This document shows positions 25,629-34,104 of a stretch of DNA of 64,000 nucleotides, one piece after another. The notes under the pieces were generated by a model. It did not search any database. It saw only the letters and a program-made list of their open reading frames with translations, and was not told the DNA's origin. Where the stretch lies: contig CAKSEC010000003.1 in assembly GCA_934446355.1 (NCBI GenBank), positions 124,001-188,000 on the forward strand. Direction: 5' to 3'. Positions within the stretch are counted from its first letter, which is position 1. Each line of letters starts with the position of its first letter. A program made the position numbers and the translations under genes. This DNA is from an uncultured Oscillospiraceae bacterium. GTDB taxonomy: Bacteria; Bacillota; Clostridia; Oscillospirales; Ruminococcaceae.

Positions 25629-27695
25629 ATGGAACAGAAAAAACCACGCACCGGAACTGCTGCCAAAAAGACGGCGGCAAAGAAATCCGACGCCCCGAAG
25701 AAAACCTCGGCCCGCCGCACGAAAAAGCAGCAGGGCGACCTTATATTCGCTCTGGACATCGGCACACGCACTGTCGTCGGAGTTCTGGCGGAAAAGACGC
25801 CCGACGGCTATCGTGTTGTGGATATGCAGACGGCGGCGCATGAGAGCCGCTCCATGACGGACGGTCAGATAGAGGATATAGACGCAGTGTCTGCAGTGGT
25901 GAAGTCTGTCAAGGCTGCACTGGAGCGGCGGCAGTCAGTGAAGCTTGCAAGGGTGAATATCGCAGCAGCCGGCAGAGCGTTAAAGACGCTGCGCCATTCC
26001 TGCAGCAGCGACGTTTCCGCAAAGCGCACGATAACCGCCGAGGATATCAGGGCTGCAGAACTTGAAGCTGTGCGCTCGGCTGAGGACGCATTCACCGGCG
26101 AAAACGGGGAAAGTTCGTTCTACTGCGTGGGTCACAGCGTTATTTCGCTGGAACTTGACGGATACAAGGTCAGCAAGCCTGAGGGACATCGGGGCAATAC
26201 CCTGACGACCGAGGTGATAGCGGCATTCCTGCCGGCGTATGTGGTGGAGAGCCTTTGCGCAGCGGTGGACAATGCGGGTCTGGAAACGTCGGGACTCACC
26301 CTTGAGCCTATCGCAGCGATAAACGCAGTAGTGCCAAAGGAACTGCGTCTGATAAACGTTGTTATGTGCGATATCGGCGCAGGTACTTCGGACGTGGCGG
26401 CATCACGCGACGGCAGCATTGTGGCTTACGGAATGGCGACCATTGCGGGCGACGAAATGACCGAATCGCTGATGAAGCAGCTTCTGGTGGACTTCCCCAC
26501 GGCGGAGCGGATAAAGACCAGCACCGACCCCGAAACGGAATACGACGATATATTGCTCATGCACCACACGATAACCTCGGACGAGGTGGCAAGGCTGCTC
26601 AGACCGGCGGCGATAGAGCTTTCCCGCACTGTGTGCAGCGAGATACTGCGTGCAAACGGCGGCGCTCCGCAGGCGGTATTTCTGGTGGGCGGCGGCAGCA
26701 AGCTGAAAGGGCTTCCGCAGCTTGTCGCACAGGGTCTGGGGATCGACCCCACTAGGGTCGCAGTAGGCTCACGTGCGATGATAAGGGGCATAACTGCGCC
26801 GGATTCTATCGCAATAGGCACGGAGCACGCAACGCCGCTCGGTATTGCAGTGACGGCTTCTGAGGGCGTGAAATATGACTTCACCACCATCACGCTGAAC
26901 GGGAAAAAGATACGTGCGCTGGATACACGGCGGCTGACTGTGTTCGAGTTATGCGGTCTTGGCGGTATCAAGTCGGAAAGGCTGATGGCACGTTCCGGTC
27001 AGAATCTGTCGTTCACGCTGGACGGCGAGCGTGTGACGCTGAGGGGTACTCCAAGTACGCCGGCGATGATATCACTCAACGGAAAGGGCTGCTCTTTGAA
27101 CTCCCTTGTGAAAAAGGGCGACGAGGTGAATGTGGTACCTGCGCAGCCGGGCGAGGACGCAGCTTCGCTGCTGTCAGACCATTACGATATGTGGGCAATG
27201 CACGTCGTTACAGTAAGCCTTGACGAAAGGCGTATGACCGCCGGAGAATACCTGCTGGTGAACGGCGCTGTGACGACAGCGGACGCAGATATCGAAAACG
27301 GCTGGGTGATCGAGCATAAGAAAACGGACACTCTGGGCAGCTTCCTTGCGCAGGAGGGTATCTCACCGGAAAGCGTGCTGCTCAACGGCAGCGCCGCAGG
27401 TCCGGACGCAGTTCTATCTGACGGCGACAGCATTGCTGTGATACAGCCTGAGGACGCAGCGGAGGAAGCGGAAAGTCCCGCCAAGGGCGAGGACGGAGTG
27501 CCGATAACGTTCAACGGAATGCCCGCTGTATTCCCGACAAAGCCTGGGCAGCAGCCGATATTCCTTGATATCCTTGCGGCGTTCTCAGACGACCCGACGA
27601 CATTGCTTGCCAACTCGCCGAACGTGACGATAAACGGAAAGCTCGCACGCCTTGATGAGGTGATACATAGTGGAGATGAGATCATTATTGAATAA
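25629..27695 (+). CDS. FtsA-like actin-fold ATPase with C-terminal repeats
   Basis: A 688-residue protein. A Lys/Ala-rich N terminus (1-36) precedes an actin-like ATPase domain (about 38-410) with LIFALDIGTRTVVGVL (phosphate 1), VVMCDIGAGTSDVA (phosphate 2) and AVFLVGGGSKLKGL (adenosine motif), the order seen in FtsA. Residues 417-688 hold three units that each end alike: LVKKGDEVNVV, VLSDGDSIAVI and VIHSGDEIIIE, resembling beta-grasp folds. Canonical FtsA is about 420 residues with an amphipathic C-terminal helix, which is absent. Role unknown; division, envelope or polymer scaffolding are possible. Confidence 0.8.
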   Translation: MEQKKPRTGTAAKKTAAKKSDAPKKTSARRTKKQQGDLIFALDIGTRTVVGVLAEKTPDGYRVVDMQTAAHESRSMTDGQIEDIDAVSAVVKSVKAALERRQSVKLARVNIAAAGRALKTLRHSCSSDVSAKRTITAEDIRAAELEAVRSAEDAFTGENGESSFYCVGHSVISLELDGYKVSKPEGHRGNTLTTEVIAAFLPAYVVESLCAAVDNAGLETSGLTLEPIAAINAVVPKELRLINVVMCDIGAGTSDVAASRDGSIVAYGMATIAGDEMTESLMKQLLVDFPTAERIKTSTDPETEYDDILLMHHTITSDEVARLLRPAAIELSRTVCSEILRANGGAPQAVFLVGGGSKLKGLPQLVAQGLGIDPTRVAVGSRAMIRGITAPDSIAIGTEHATPLGIAVTASEGVKYDFTTITLNGKKIRALDTRRLTVFELCGLGGIKSERLMARSGQNLSFTLDGERVTLRGTPSTPAMISLNGKGCSLNSLVKKGDEVNVVPAQPGEDAASLLSDHYDMWAMHVVTVSLDERRMTAGEYLLVNGAVTTADADIENGWVIEHKKTDTLGSFLAQEGISPESVLLNGSAAGPDAVLSDGDSIAVIQPEDAAEEAESPAKGEDGVPITFNGMPAVFPTKPGQQPIFLDILAAFSDDPTTLLANSPNVTINGKLARLDEVIHSGDEIIIE

Positions 27696-29301
27696 AACAG
27701 GGAATGTACGCAAAGGCTCTGCCGCATTCACTGCGCTGCTGCTGTCCTCGGCAATGCTGGTCGGGTGCGCCGCAGTGCCCGACAGGGATATGTCGGCTCA
27801 GTCCACCGCCGAAGCGACCTCGCAGGCGGGCACGACCGAGGAAGCTGAGTCGTTTGTGGATATACCGGCTAAACGCTATGAACTTGAAAACACGGACTTC
27901 TCAGCGAAACTCAACGCAGAGGGCGGAGTGTTCGAGGGCAGGGTGCGCACTGACGGCGAATTTGACGGCAGCGGCTATATCGTGCTCGACAACGGCTCGA
28001 AGCTGTCGCATATCGTCAATGTGGAATCCTCTCAGCACTATCGCATAACCATTGCAGCGCATTCCTACACCGGCTGTGCGGTGAAGCTGCGTGCCATGAA
28101 CGAAACTGTGGGCGCATTCTATGTCCCGAAGTCGGATTCGACAGAGTTTTCACTGTATGCCGTGGACAGCGTGTATCTCCCGGCGGGAGCAAATATACTG
28201 TCGTTCGAGGCGACTGCGGGCAGCGCTGCGATAGATTACATCATCGTGGAGAACTCCACGCAGGCGGAGCGTTCCTGCTACTACGTGTCCTATTCCTGCG
28301 CAGGCAGCAGTACATCGGTGTCTGCGCTGGGTCTGATGAAATATCTCGCTGACAACTACGGAAAGACAGTGCTGTCGGGTCAGTGCGTTACCCCCGGCAC
28401 GAACGCCGAGATAGACGCAGTTTCAACAGAAACAGGGCGTTCTCCTGCGATAAGGACAGGCGACCTGATGTACAGCACGCCCTCTATGTATGAGCAGAAC
28501 CGTTCGACCGCCGACAAGGAAACGGAGCTTGCCCTTGAATGGGGACGCAGCGGCGGCATAGTGTCCATGAACTGGCACTGGAGCGCACCGGTCGGCAAGT
28601 CCTCCATCTATGCGGATTCGACTGACATAATCCTCGGCGAACTGGTGACCGACCGTGATATATCAATGTCCGACACGGACGAACTGAATGCGCTGCTTGA
28701 CGAGGGGCTCATCACTGAGGACACTGTGGCGCTGCTGAACGATATCGACGCTGTGGCTGAGGTACTCAAGCAGTTCCGTGCGGAATCAATACCGGTGCTG
28801 TTCCAGCCGATACCCGACGGTGACGGCTCGCTCTACTGGTGGAGCGGCAGCCCGAAGAACTACAAGTGGCTGTGGAAGCTGATATTTGAGCGTATGGACA
28901 GGTATCATTCCCTGAATAACCTTATCTGGGTATGGAACGGCAGCAGCGCAGATTTCTTCCCCGGCGCGGAATACTGCGACATCATCGGGCAAAGCTTCTT
29001 TGAGAACAGTTCTTCCTCGTTTGCAGGCAGATTCTCAGCGCTTTCCGGCATTGCGGGAGAAGTGCCAAAGGCTCTGGCGGTCACTTCGTGCGACAAGATA
29101 CCCTCGCCGGATAATATGCGGCGTGATAACGCCATGTGGCTGTGGTTCTCGATCGCAAGCGGAAATACCATAATCAGCACCGACGGCGAACTGTCCGAGA
29201 AATACAACAGCTGGAAGTCGCTGCATGATACTTATAACAGCGTTCTGTGTATTACGCTGGACGAACTTCCTGATTTTCAGGAATATGCTTTTCAGGATTA
29301 A
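27670..29301 (+). CDS. GH26-family lipoprotein lacking both catalytic glutamates
   Basis: A 543-residue predicted surface lipoprotein (lipobox LVGC, Cys33), a CBM35-like beta domain at about 66-196, and a GH26-like barrel from about 217. The barrel keeps NWHWSAPVG and LIWVWNG, but the acid/base site reads VLFQPIPDGDGSLYWW (Asp383, where the paralogue at 32.5 kb has FRPLHEASGSWFWW) and the nucleophile site reads AVTSCDK (Ser473, paralogue ALTECGY). Hydrolysis is therefore unlikely; mannan binding is an inference. GTG start at 27670 overlaps the previous gene and has GAGGTGAT upstream. Confidence 0.88.
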   Translation: MEMRSLLNKTGNVRKGSAAFTALLLSSAMLVGCAAVPDRDMSAQSTAEATSQAGTTEEAESFVDIPAKRYELENTDFSAKLNAEGGVFEGRVRTDGEFDGSGYIVLDNGSKLSHIVNVESSQHYRITIAAHSYTGCAVKLRAMNETVGAFYVPKSDSTEFSLYAVDSVYLPAGANILSFEATAGSAAIDYIIVENSTQAERSCYYVSYSCAGSSTSVSALGLMKYLADNYGKTVLSGQCVTPGTNAEIDAVSTETGRSPAIRTGDLMYSTPSMYEQNRSTADKETELALEWGRSGGIVSMNWHWSAPVGKSSIYADSTDIILGELVTDRDISMSDTDELNALLDEGLITEDTVALLNDIDAVAEVLKQFRAESIPVLFQPIPDGDGSLYWWSGSPKNYKWLWKLIFERMDRYHSLNNLIWVWNGSSADFFPGAEYCDIIGQSFFENSSSSFAGRFSALSGIAGEVPKALAVTSCDKIPSPDNMRRDNAMWLWFSIASGNTIISTDGELSEKYNSWKSLHDTYNSVLCITLDELPDFQEYAFQD

Positions 29302-29307
29302 TACTTT

Positions 29308-29339
29308 ATGGGCAGGCGATAACAGTCTGCCCATTTTTC
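29308..29339 (+). terminator. Terminator after the GH26-like lipoprotein
   Basis: Arms ATGGGCAG (29308-29315) and CTGCCCAT (29327-29334) followed by TTTT. It ends the unit that begins at the phosphorylase promoter. Confidence 0.85.
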
Positions 29340-29376
29340 TGCGCTTTTTTCAACGGCGGAATTTCCCGAAAATCCC

Positions 29377-29405
29377 TTGACAAGCAGGGAAAATTAGAGT
29401 ATAAT
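29377..29405 (+). promoter_or_regulatory. Consensus promoter of the SGNH esterase gene
   Basis: TTGACA (29377-29382), 17 bases, TATAAT (29400-29405): a full match to the sigma-A consensus. Such a strong promoter usually needs a repressor, and an operator-like palindrome lies downstream. Confidence 0.9.
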
Positions 29406-29445
29406 GCTAGTGTACGTGTGGTTTTACTTAATTTACTACAGAATA

Positions 29446-29466
29446 ATTTAGGTGAATAACCTAAAT
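29446..29466 (+). promoter_or_regulatory. Operator-like palindrome in the SGNH esterase leader
   Basis: ATTTAGGT-gaata-ACCTAAAT is a perfect inverted repeat about 40 bases after the -10 box, before the ribosome site AAGGAG. The position suits a repressor roadblock. It could alternatively be an mRNA hairpin that hides nothing essential. Confidence 0.6.
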
Positions 29467-29486
29467 AGTTGTAAGGAGAAATCAAA

Positions 29487-30932
29487 ATGAAAAAGTTCTT
29501 AGCACTTCTTCTTGCCGGTGCAATGGTGCTTGCTATGGCAGGCTGCTCCGGCGGAACATCATCTGAGGGCAGTTCCGCTGCTGAAAGTTCATCTCAGGAC
29601 AGTTCTGTCGCTGAGGAAAGTTCTGTGGCTGAAAGCACAGCATCTGAAAGTTCCGAGCCTGAAAACTCCGCTGCAGGACAGACAGAGGAAATTTCTGCTG
29701 CTGAGTCCTCCGAAGCCGACCCGATCGCTCCCGCAGTAATGGCAGAGCCGATGAAGGCTGACCTGCTTTCCGCTGCTATTTCCGCACAGCTTTCTCTTGA
29801 CGAGGCGACTTCGACAAAGGCAGCTGAGGAAATGCTCCCGCTGCTGATGTACACCGAGGGCAACCCCACAAGGATAGCAAAGGTGATAAAGAAGCTTCAG
29901 GCAGGCGAGGAAGTCACCGTGGCATTCCTCGGTGGCTCTATCACTCAGGGCACTGGCGCAGACAACGACAACTGCTATGCAGCGCTGACTGCAAAGTGGA
30001 TACAGGAGCAGTACCCCGACGCCAAGGTGAACTATGTAAACGCCGGAATAGGTGCGACAGGTTCATATATCGGCGTTCACCGCTGCGATACTCAGGTGCT
30101 CAGCTATAACCCCGACCTCGTGTTTATCGACTTTTCGGTAAACGACACCGCTGACCGCAACACGCTCAACAAGGAGACTTACGAGGGACTTATCCGCAAG
30201 ATATGGCAGTACGACACCGCTCCCGGCATCATTTGCATTGCAATGACTCAGGAGGACGGCACCAGCGTACAGACCTGCCACGGCGAGGTCACCGAGAAGT
30301 ACAGCGTTCCGTTCGTGTCCTACCATGACGCAATGCTGAACTTCCTCAATACCACCGACGGAGTTCAGTGGTCTGACATCTCCGGCGACAATATCCACCC
30401 GAACAAGCCCGGTCATGCTATCCTCAGCGCAATGCTGACCACATATCTGCAGTATGTGACGGATAATCTTGATTCCATCAGCGACACCGACCCTGAGCTT
30501 CCTGCGCCCGGCACTACAGGCGCTAAGTTTGAAAAGGCTCAGCTTATCACCACCGACGACGCTCAGCCTATATCCACCGGCGCATTCAGCATGAAGGAAA
30601 TGACGTTCGGCGGCTTTGCAAATCCGTGGATGTGCAGAACAAGCGACGGCACATATCCTGAGGACAGCGCGCTTGTCCTTGAGGTAGAGGCTCAGAACAT
30701 CGGTCTGCTTTACGGCAAGCTGACAAAGGTCGCAGGCGTTGCAGACATCTATGTTGACGATACTTTTGTGATGACTCTGGACGCTGATTTCACAGGCGGC
30801 TGGGGCAACTATGTTGAGTTCGCTGAGATAAAGACGTTCCTCACCACCGACAAGCACACCATAAAGATCGTGCCCCGCGGTGAAGAGGGCAAGGCTTCGG
30901 CGTTCTATATTTCGGGTATCACTATTTCCTGA
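29487..30932 (+). CDS. SGNH/GDSL-type esterase lipoprotein, probable hemicellulose acetyl esterase
   Basis: A 481-residue lipoprotein (signal MKKFLALLLAGAMVLAMAGC, Cys20) with a Ser/Glu-rich linker to about residue 80. The SGNH hydrolase domain shows the four blocks: VAFLGGSITQG (Ser), VNAGIGATGS (Gly), FIDFSVNDTAD (Asn) and DNIHPNKPGHA (Asp/His). The C-terminal 120 residues form a separate beta-rich domain. Such enzymes remove acetyl groups from sugars; acetylated galactoglucomannan is the inferred substrate from the neighbouring GH26 and GH27 genes. It has its own promoter and terminator. Confidence 0.85.
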   Translation: MKKFLALLLAGAMVLAMAGCSGGTSSEGSSAAESSSQDSSVAEESSVAESTASESSEPENSAAGQTEEISAAESSEADPIAPAVMAEPMKADLLSAAISAQLSLDEATSTKAAEEMLPLLMYTEGNPTRIAKVIKKLQAGEEVTVAFLGGSITQGTGADNDNCYAALTAKWIQEQYPDAKVNYVNAGIGATGSYIGVHRCDTQVLSYNPDLVFIDFSVNDTADRNTLNKETYEGLIRKIWQYDTAPGIICIAMTQEDGTSVQTCHGEVTEKYSVPFVSYHDAMLNFLNTTDGVQWSDISGDNIHPNKPGHAILSAMLTTYLQYVTDNLDSISDTDPELPAPGTTGAKFEKAQLITTDDAQPISTGAFSMKEMTFGGFANPWMCRTSDGTYPEDSALVLEVEAQNIGLLYGKLTKVAGVADIYVDDTFVMTLDADFTGGWGNYVEFAEIKTFLTTDKHTIKIVPRGEEGKASAFYISGITIS

Positions 30933-30944
30933 TAGATCGTTAAG

Positions 30945-30978
30945 AAAAAAGGGAGGGCGTTTGCCTTCCCTTTTTCTT
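30945..30978 (+). terminator. Terminator after the SGNH esterase
   Basis: AAAAAAGGGAGGGC-gttt-GCCTTCCCTTTTT with one mismatch; the A and T runs make it usable from both sides. Confidence 0.85.
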
Positions 30979-31006
30979 ATTTCGCACAAAATATCAAAAT
31001 ATCCTG

Positions 31007-31035
31007 TTGAATTTTTTCGTCAGTTATGCTATAAT
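31007..31035 (+). promoter_or_regulatory. Promoter of the alpha-galactosidase operon
   Basis: TTGAAT (31007-31012), 17 bases, TATAAT (31030-31035), with TATGC before the -10 box just as in the phosphorylase promoter. Confidence 0.85.
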
Positions 31036-31057
31036 GGCAATGAAATAACTTCGGATA

Positions 31058-31102
31058 AGCTAAATCACCTATTGATATTAGCTAAAACACTTACTGACCT
31101 AA
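31058..31102 (+). promoter_or_regulatory. Repeats in the leader of the alpha-galactosidase operon
   Basis: Two adjacent imperfect 22-base direct repeats start with GCTAAATCACCTA (31059) and GCTAAAACACTTA (31081), sharing about 16 positions. AGCTAA (31058) and TTAGCT (31078) also form an inverted repeat. The CACCTA/TAGGTG core recurs in the palindrome upstream of the SGNH gene. A regulator binding site is a reasonable guess. Confidence 0.5.
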
Positions 31103-31118
31103 AACAAGGAGAAGTCTA

Positions 31119-32321
31119 ATGGAAAACAAATATCTCGGACTGACCCCGCCCATGGGCTGGAATTCATGGAACACATTCACGTGGGAGATAAGCGACAAGC
31201 TTATCCGTGAAGCGGCAGACGCTATGGCGGCTGAATTAAAGGACGCCGGCTATGAGTACATAGTCATTGACGACTGCTGGAGCGAGAAGAAGCGTGACAG
31301 CAACGGAAGGCTTGTTCCCGACCACTGGAAGTTTCCGGACGGCATAAAGCCGGTCGCAGACTATGTCCACAGCAAGGGACTGAAATTCGGTATGTATTCC
31401 TGCGCAGGAACTCACACCTGCGGCGGTCACCCCGGCAGCTTCGAACATGAATTTGACGACGCTGAGACCTTTGCAGAGTGGGGCGTGGACTACCTCAAGT
31501 ACGACTACTGCTACAAGCCTGACCATATCCCCGGCGAGGTGCTTTATAAGAGAATGAGCACCGCTCTGCGCAACTGCGGCAGGGACATCATGTTCTCCGC
31601 CTGCAACTGGGGCAACGATAACGTATACAAGTGGATAAGAGAATCAGGCGCACATCTGTTCCGTTCCACCGGCGATATTCAGGACAACTGGGAATCCATC
31701 AAGCGTCTTGCGCTTTCGCAGATAGGCAACGAGTGCTACGGCGGTAACTTCTGCCACAACGACATTGATATGCTGGTCGTTGGTATGCACGGCGGCAGCA
31801 ACAACGAGTGGATAAACTCCTCTGAGGAGGGCGTGAACGTTATCGCAGACAGCGGCGAGGCCCTGCCGAAGCTTGGCGGCTGCACTGACGAGGAATACCG
31901 CACGCATTTCAGCCTTTGGGCTATCATGAATTCGCCGCTGATGATAGGCTGCGATATCAGAAAAATGACCCCCGCCACAAAGGAGATACTCACCAACAAG
32001 GACGTTATCGCAATTAATCAGGATATCGAGTGCAGAGGCCCCTACTGCATAAAGCAGTGGAACAATCCCGATAACGTATTCTCGCTGGTAAAGCCGCTTG
32101 CAAACGGCGATTATGCTATAGGTATGTTCAATTTCGGCGACCGTGCCGGAGAAATGAGCCTGCAGTTCTGGGATATCGGTCTGTCTGCGGCTTCTGGCAG
32201 AGGTCTTTCTATTTATGATTGCTGGAAGCACGAGGAACTCGGCGTATTCACCGAACGCTACTCGACCACTGTCGAGCCGCACGGCTGCATAGTCCTCCGT
32301 GCTAAGGTAGTAAAGCTCTGA
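31119..32321 (+). CDS. Alpha-galactosidase (GH27)
   Basis: A 400-residue cytoplasmic enzyme (no signal peptide) that removes alpha-1,6-galactose from galactomanno-oligosaccharides. The N terminus LGLTPPMGWNSWNTF and YIVIDDCW are family marks. The nucleophile is Asp129 in YLKYDYC and the acid/base Asp186 in FRSTGDIQDNW. It heads an operon with a small zinc-ribbon gene and the GH26 mannanase. Ribosome site AAGGAG precedes the ATG. Confidence 0.95.
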   Translation: MENKYLGLTPPMGWNSWNTFTWEISDKLIREAADAMAAELKDAGYEYIVIDDCWSEKKRDSNGRLVPDHWKFPDGIKPVADYVHSKGLKFGMYSCAGTHTCGGHPGSFEHEFDDAETFAEWGVDYLKYDYCYKPDHIPGEVLYKRMSTALRNCGRDIMFSACNWGNDNVYKWIRESGAHLFRSTGDIQDNWESIKRLALSQIGNECYGGNFCHNDIDMLVVGMHGGSNNEWINSSEEGVNVIADSGEALPKLGGCTDEEYRTHFSLWAIMNSPLMIGCDIRKMTPATKEILTNKDVIAINQDIECRGPYCIKQWNNPDNVFSLVKPLANGDYAIGMFNFGDRAGEMSLQFWDIGLSAASGRGLSIYDCWKHEELGVFTERYSTTVEPHGCIVLRAKVVKL

Positions 32322-32524
32322 TGAGCAACTATGCCACCTGCAGGAAATGCGGCGCCAAGCTTGGCTCCGACGACATTGCCATACATCAGAAGCTGGTGTC
32401 ACGCAATGACACGGAATTTTTCTGCATAGACTGCCTTGCAGAGTACTACAAGACGACAAGGCAGGTCATTCAGCAGTACATAGACTATTACAGAAAAAGC
32501 GGGAAATGCACGCTTTTCCGCTGA
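32321..32524 (+). CDS. Small zinc-ribbon protein
   Basis: A 67-residue cytoplasmic protein with two cysteine pairs, CRKC (about 7-10) and CIDC (35-38), which should bind one zinc, then a helical, basic C terminus (YYKTTRQVIQQYIDYYRKSG). The ATG overlaps the alpha-galactosidase stop (TGATG), so it is translationally coupled. I do not recognise a named family. It may bind nucleic acid or protein. Confidence 0.8.
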   Translation: MSNYATCRKCGAKLGSDDIAIHQKLVSRNDTEFFCIDCLAEYYKTTRQVIQQYIDYYRKSGKCTLFR

Positions 32525-32548
32525 AAATGATAATGAGGAAGAAATCAC

Positions 32549-34015
32549 ATGAAAAAGTTTATTTCGATCATGCTTGCGGCGGCGATAGCTTTATCGCTGA
32601 CCGCCTGCACAGGTTCTGAAAGTTCCGCTCCCGCGGGAAACAGTTCTCAGACCTCTGAGCGGAACAGTTCACAGGCTGACGCGTCAGGTTCAGCCGACAG
32701 CACTCCGGAAAGTTCTGCAGCTGAAAGCACTGCAGCCGAAAGCACGGCTGATGAACAGTCTGACGCTGAGCCGGAAAAGGAACTGCTTTCCAACCCCATC
32801 GCACTGACTGCGGACGGCGACATCGACATGGACGTCGCTCTTGCATACCAGACTGATGTAGATGCTGTCAAGGCTTCCTTTGAAGCGAAAGAGGTAGACC
32901 CCACGCAGCCCGTTTCCGAGAATGCACGCAGCAACGAAAAGACCATGGAGGTCTGGAACTACCTGCGCAGCATTTACGGCAAGCAGATCATGACCTGTCA
33001 GGAAATGATGAGCGACAAGTGCTACGAGGATCTGGTATATTACAATGCGACCGGCGACCTTCCTGCAATGAAGGGCTATGACTTCATATTCAGCACCGGC
33101 AGCTATACCACTGACTATATGATAGACGAAGCTATCAAGTGGTCGAAGGAATCCGGCGGTCTGGTCAATTTCACATGGCACTGGAACGTTCCTACTGACA
33201 TAAGCGACCCCAATTGCAACACCTATGCGTTCTATACCTCTGAGATAACCAACTTCGACCAGATAAACGCAGTTACGCCCGGAACAAAGGAATATGAAGT
33301 CGTTATCCACGATATTGACCTTATCGCCACAAAGCTTCAGAGGCTTGAAAGCGAGGGCGTAACGGTGCTGTTCCGTCCGCTTCACGAGGCAAGCGGTTCA
33401 TGGTTCTGGTGGGGAATGATGGGCAAATCCACCGTTGAGAACGAGGTGTTCCAGAAACTGTGGTACATGATATACGACCGTCTGGAGAACTACCACAAGC
33501 TGACCAACATTATCTGGGTATGGAACGGACAGAGCTCACGCCTTGCAGTACACCCCAACAGCTATGATATCGCAGGCATAGACAGATATTATGATTCCGC
33601 CGAACCCACCCGTGAGAGCCTTGCGGCTTACAATACCCGTATATACGGCGAACTTGTGAACTACGATGAGCAGTGCGCTGCGCTTGCAGGACTTGAAACC
33701 ACCGGCAAAATGCTCGCACTGACTGAGTGCGGCTACACGCCCGACCCGCAGAACTGCGCAGACACCAACACGATGTGGCTGTTCTATATGATATGGTACG
33801 GTGACTTCGTATATGAGACAGACGCAGCCGGAAACGCACGTGTGAACCTCAGCGGCACGCCCTACCCCAACACTGCGCGCATGACCAACGAAATGCTGCA
33901 GGAATACTTCGGCAGCGACCTGTTCGTGACGCACGGAAAGCTTCCCGAATTCAGCTTCGGAAAGCATGACATTCCTGAAAAGGTCAAGACTTGGGAGTAT
34001 TTCAAGCTGGATTAA
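32549..34015 (+). CDS. Endo-beta-1,4-mannanase lipoprotein (GH26)
   Basis: A 488-residue lipoprotein (lipobox LTAC, Cys20) with a Ser/Ala/Glu linker to about 75 and a GH26 catalytic barrel. NFTWHWNVP (His211), VLFRPLHEASGSWFWWG (acid/base Glu280) and LALTECGYTPDP (nucleophile Glu393) are all present, so it should cut mannan backbone at the cell surface. No dockerin or extra binding module is visible. It is the last gene of the alpha-galactosidase operon. Confidence 0.93.
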   Translation: MKKFISIMLAAAIALSLTACTGSESSAPAGNSSQTSERNSSQADASGSADSTPESSAAESTAAESTADEQSDAEPEKELLSNPIALTADGDIDMDVALAYQTDVDAVKASFEAKEVDPTQPVSENARSNEKTMEVWNYLRSIYGKQIMTCQEMMSDKCYEDLVYYNATGDLPAMKGYDFIFSTGSYTTDYMIDEAIKWSKESGGLVNFTWHWNVPTDISDPNCNTYAFYTSEITNFDQINAVTPGTKEYEVVIHDIDLIATKLQRLESEGVTVLFRPLHEASGSWFWWGMMGKSTVENEVFQKLWYMIYDRLENYHKLTNIIWVWNGQSSRLAVHPNSYDIAGIDRYYDSAEPTRESLAAYNTRIYGELVNYDEQCAALAGLETTGKMLALTECGYTPDPQNCADTNTMWLFYMIWYGDFVYETDAAGNARVNLSGTPYPNTARMTNEMLQEYFGSDLFVTHGKLPEFSFGKHDIPEKVKTWEYFKLD

Positions 34016-34030
34016 GAGATAATATGAAAA

Positions 34031-34060
34031 GACCGGACGGTTTTTCCATCCGGTCGTGTT
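34031..34060 (+). terminator. Terminator of the alpha-galactosidase/mannanase operon
   Basis: GACCGGA (34031-34037) pairs with TCCGGTC (34049-34055) and is followed by GTGTTTT. Confidence 0.8.
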
Positions 34061-34072
34061 TTAAGACATACT

Positions 34073-34098
34073 AAAAGGGGCTGAAACAAGCCCCTTTT
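34073..34098. terminator. Bidirectional terminator between convergent genes
   Basis: AAAAGGGGCT-gaaaca-AGCCCCTTTT is a perfect ten-base inverted repeat with A and T runs. An almost identical hairpin lies at 52706-52731. Confidence 0.85.
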
Positions 34099-34104
34099 GT
34101 TTAT

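Noticed and set aside
31119..34015. Cellulosome dockerin or cohesin modules on the mannan enzymes
   Set aside because: No dockerin-type calcium-binding duplicate is seen; the enzymes are lipoproteins or cytoplasmic.
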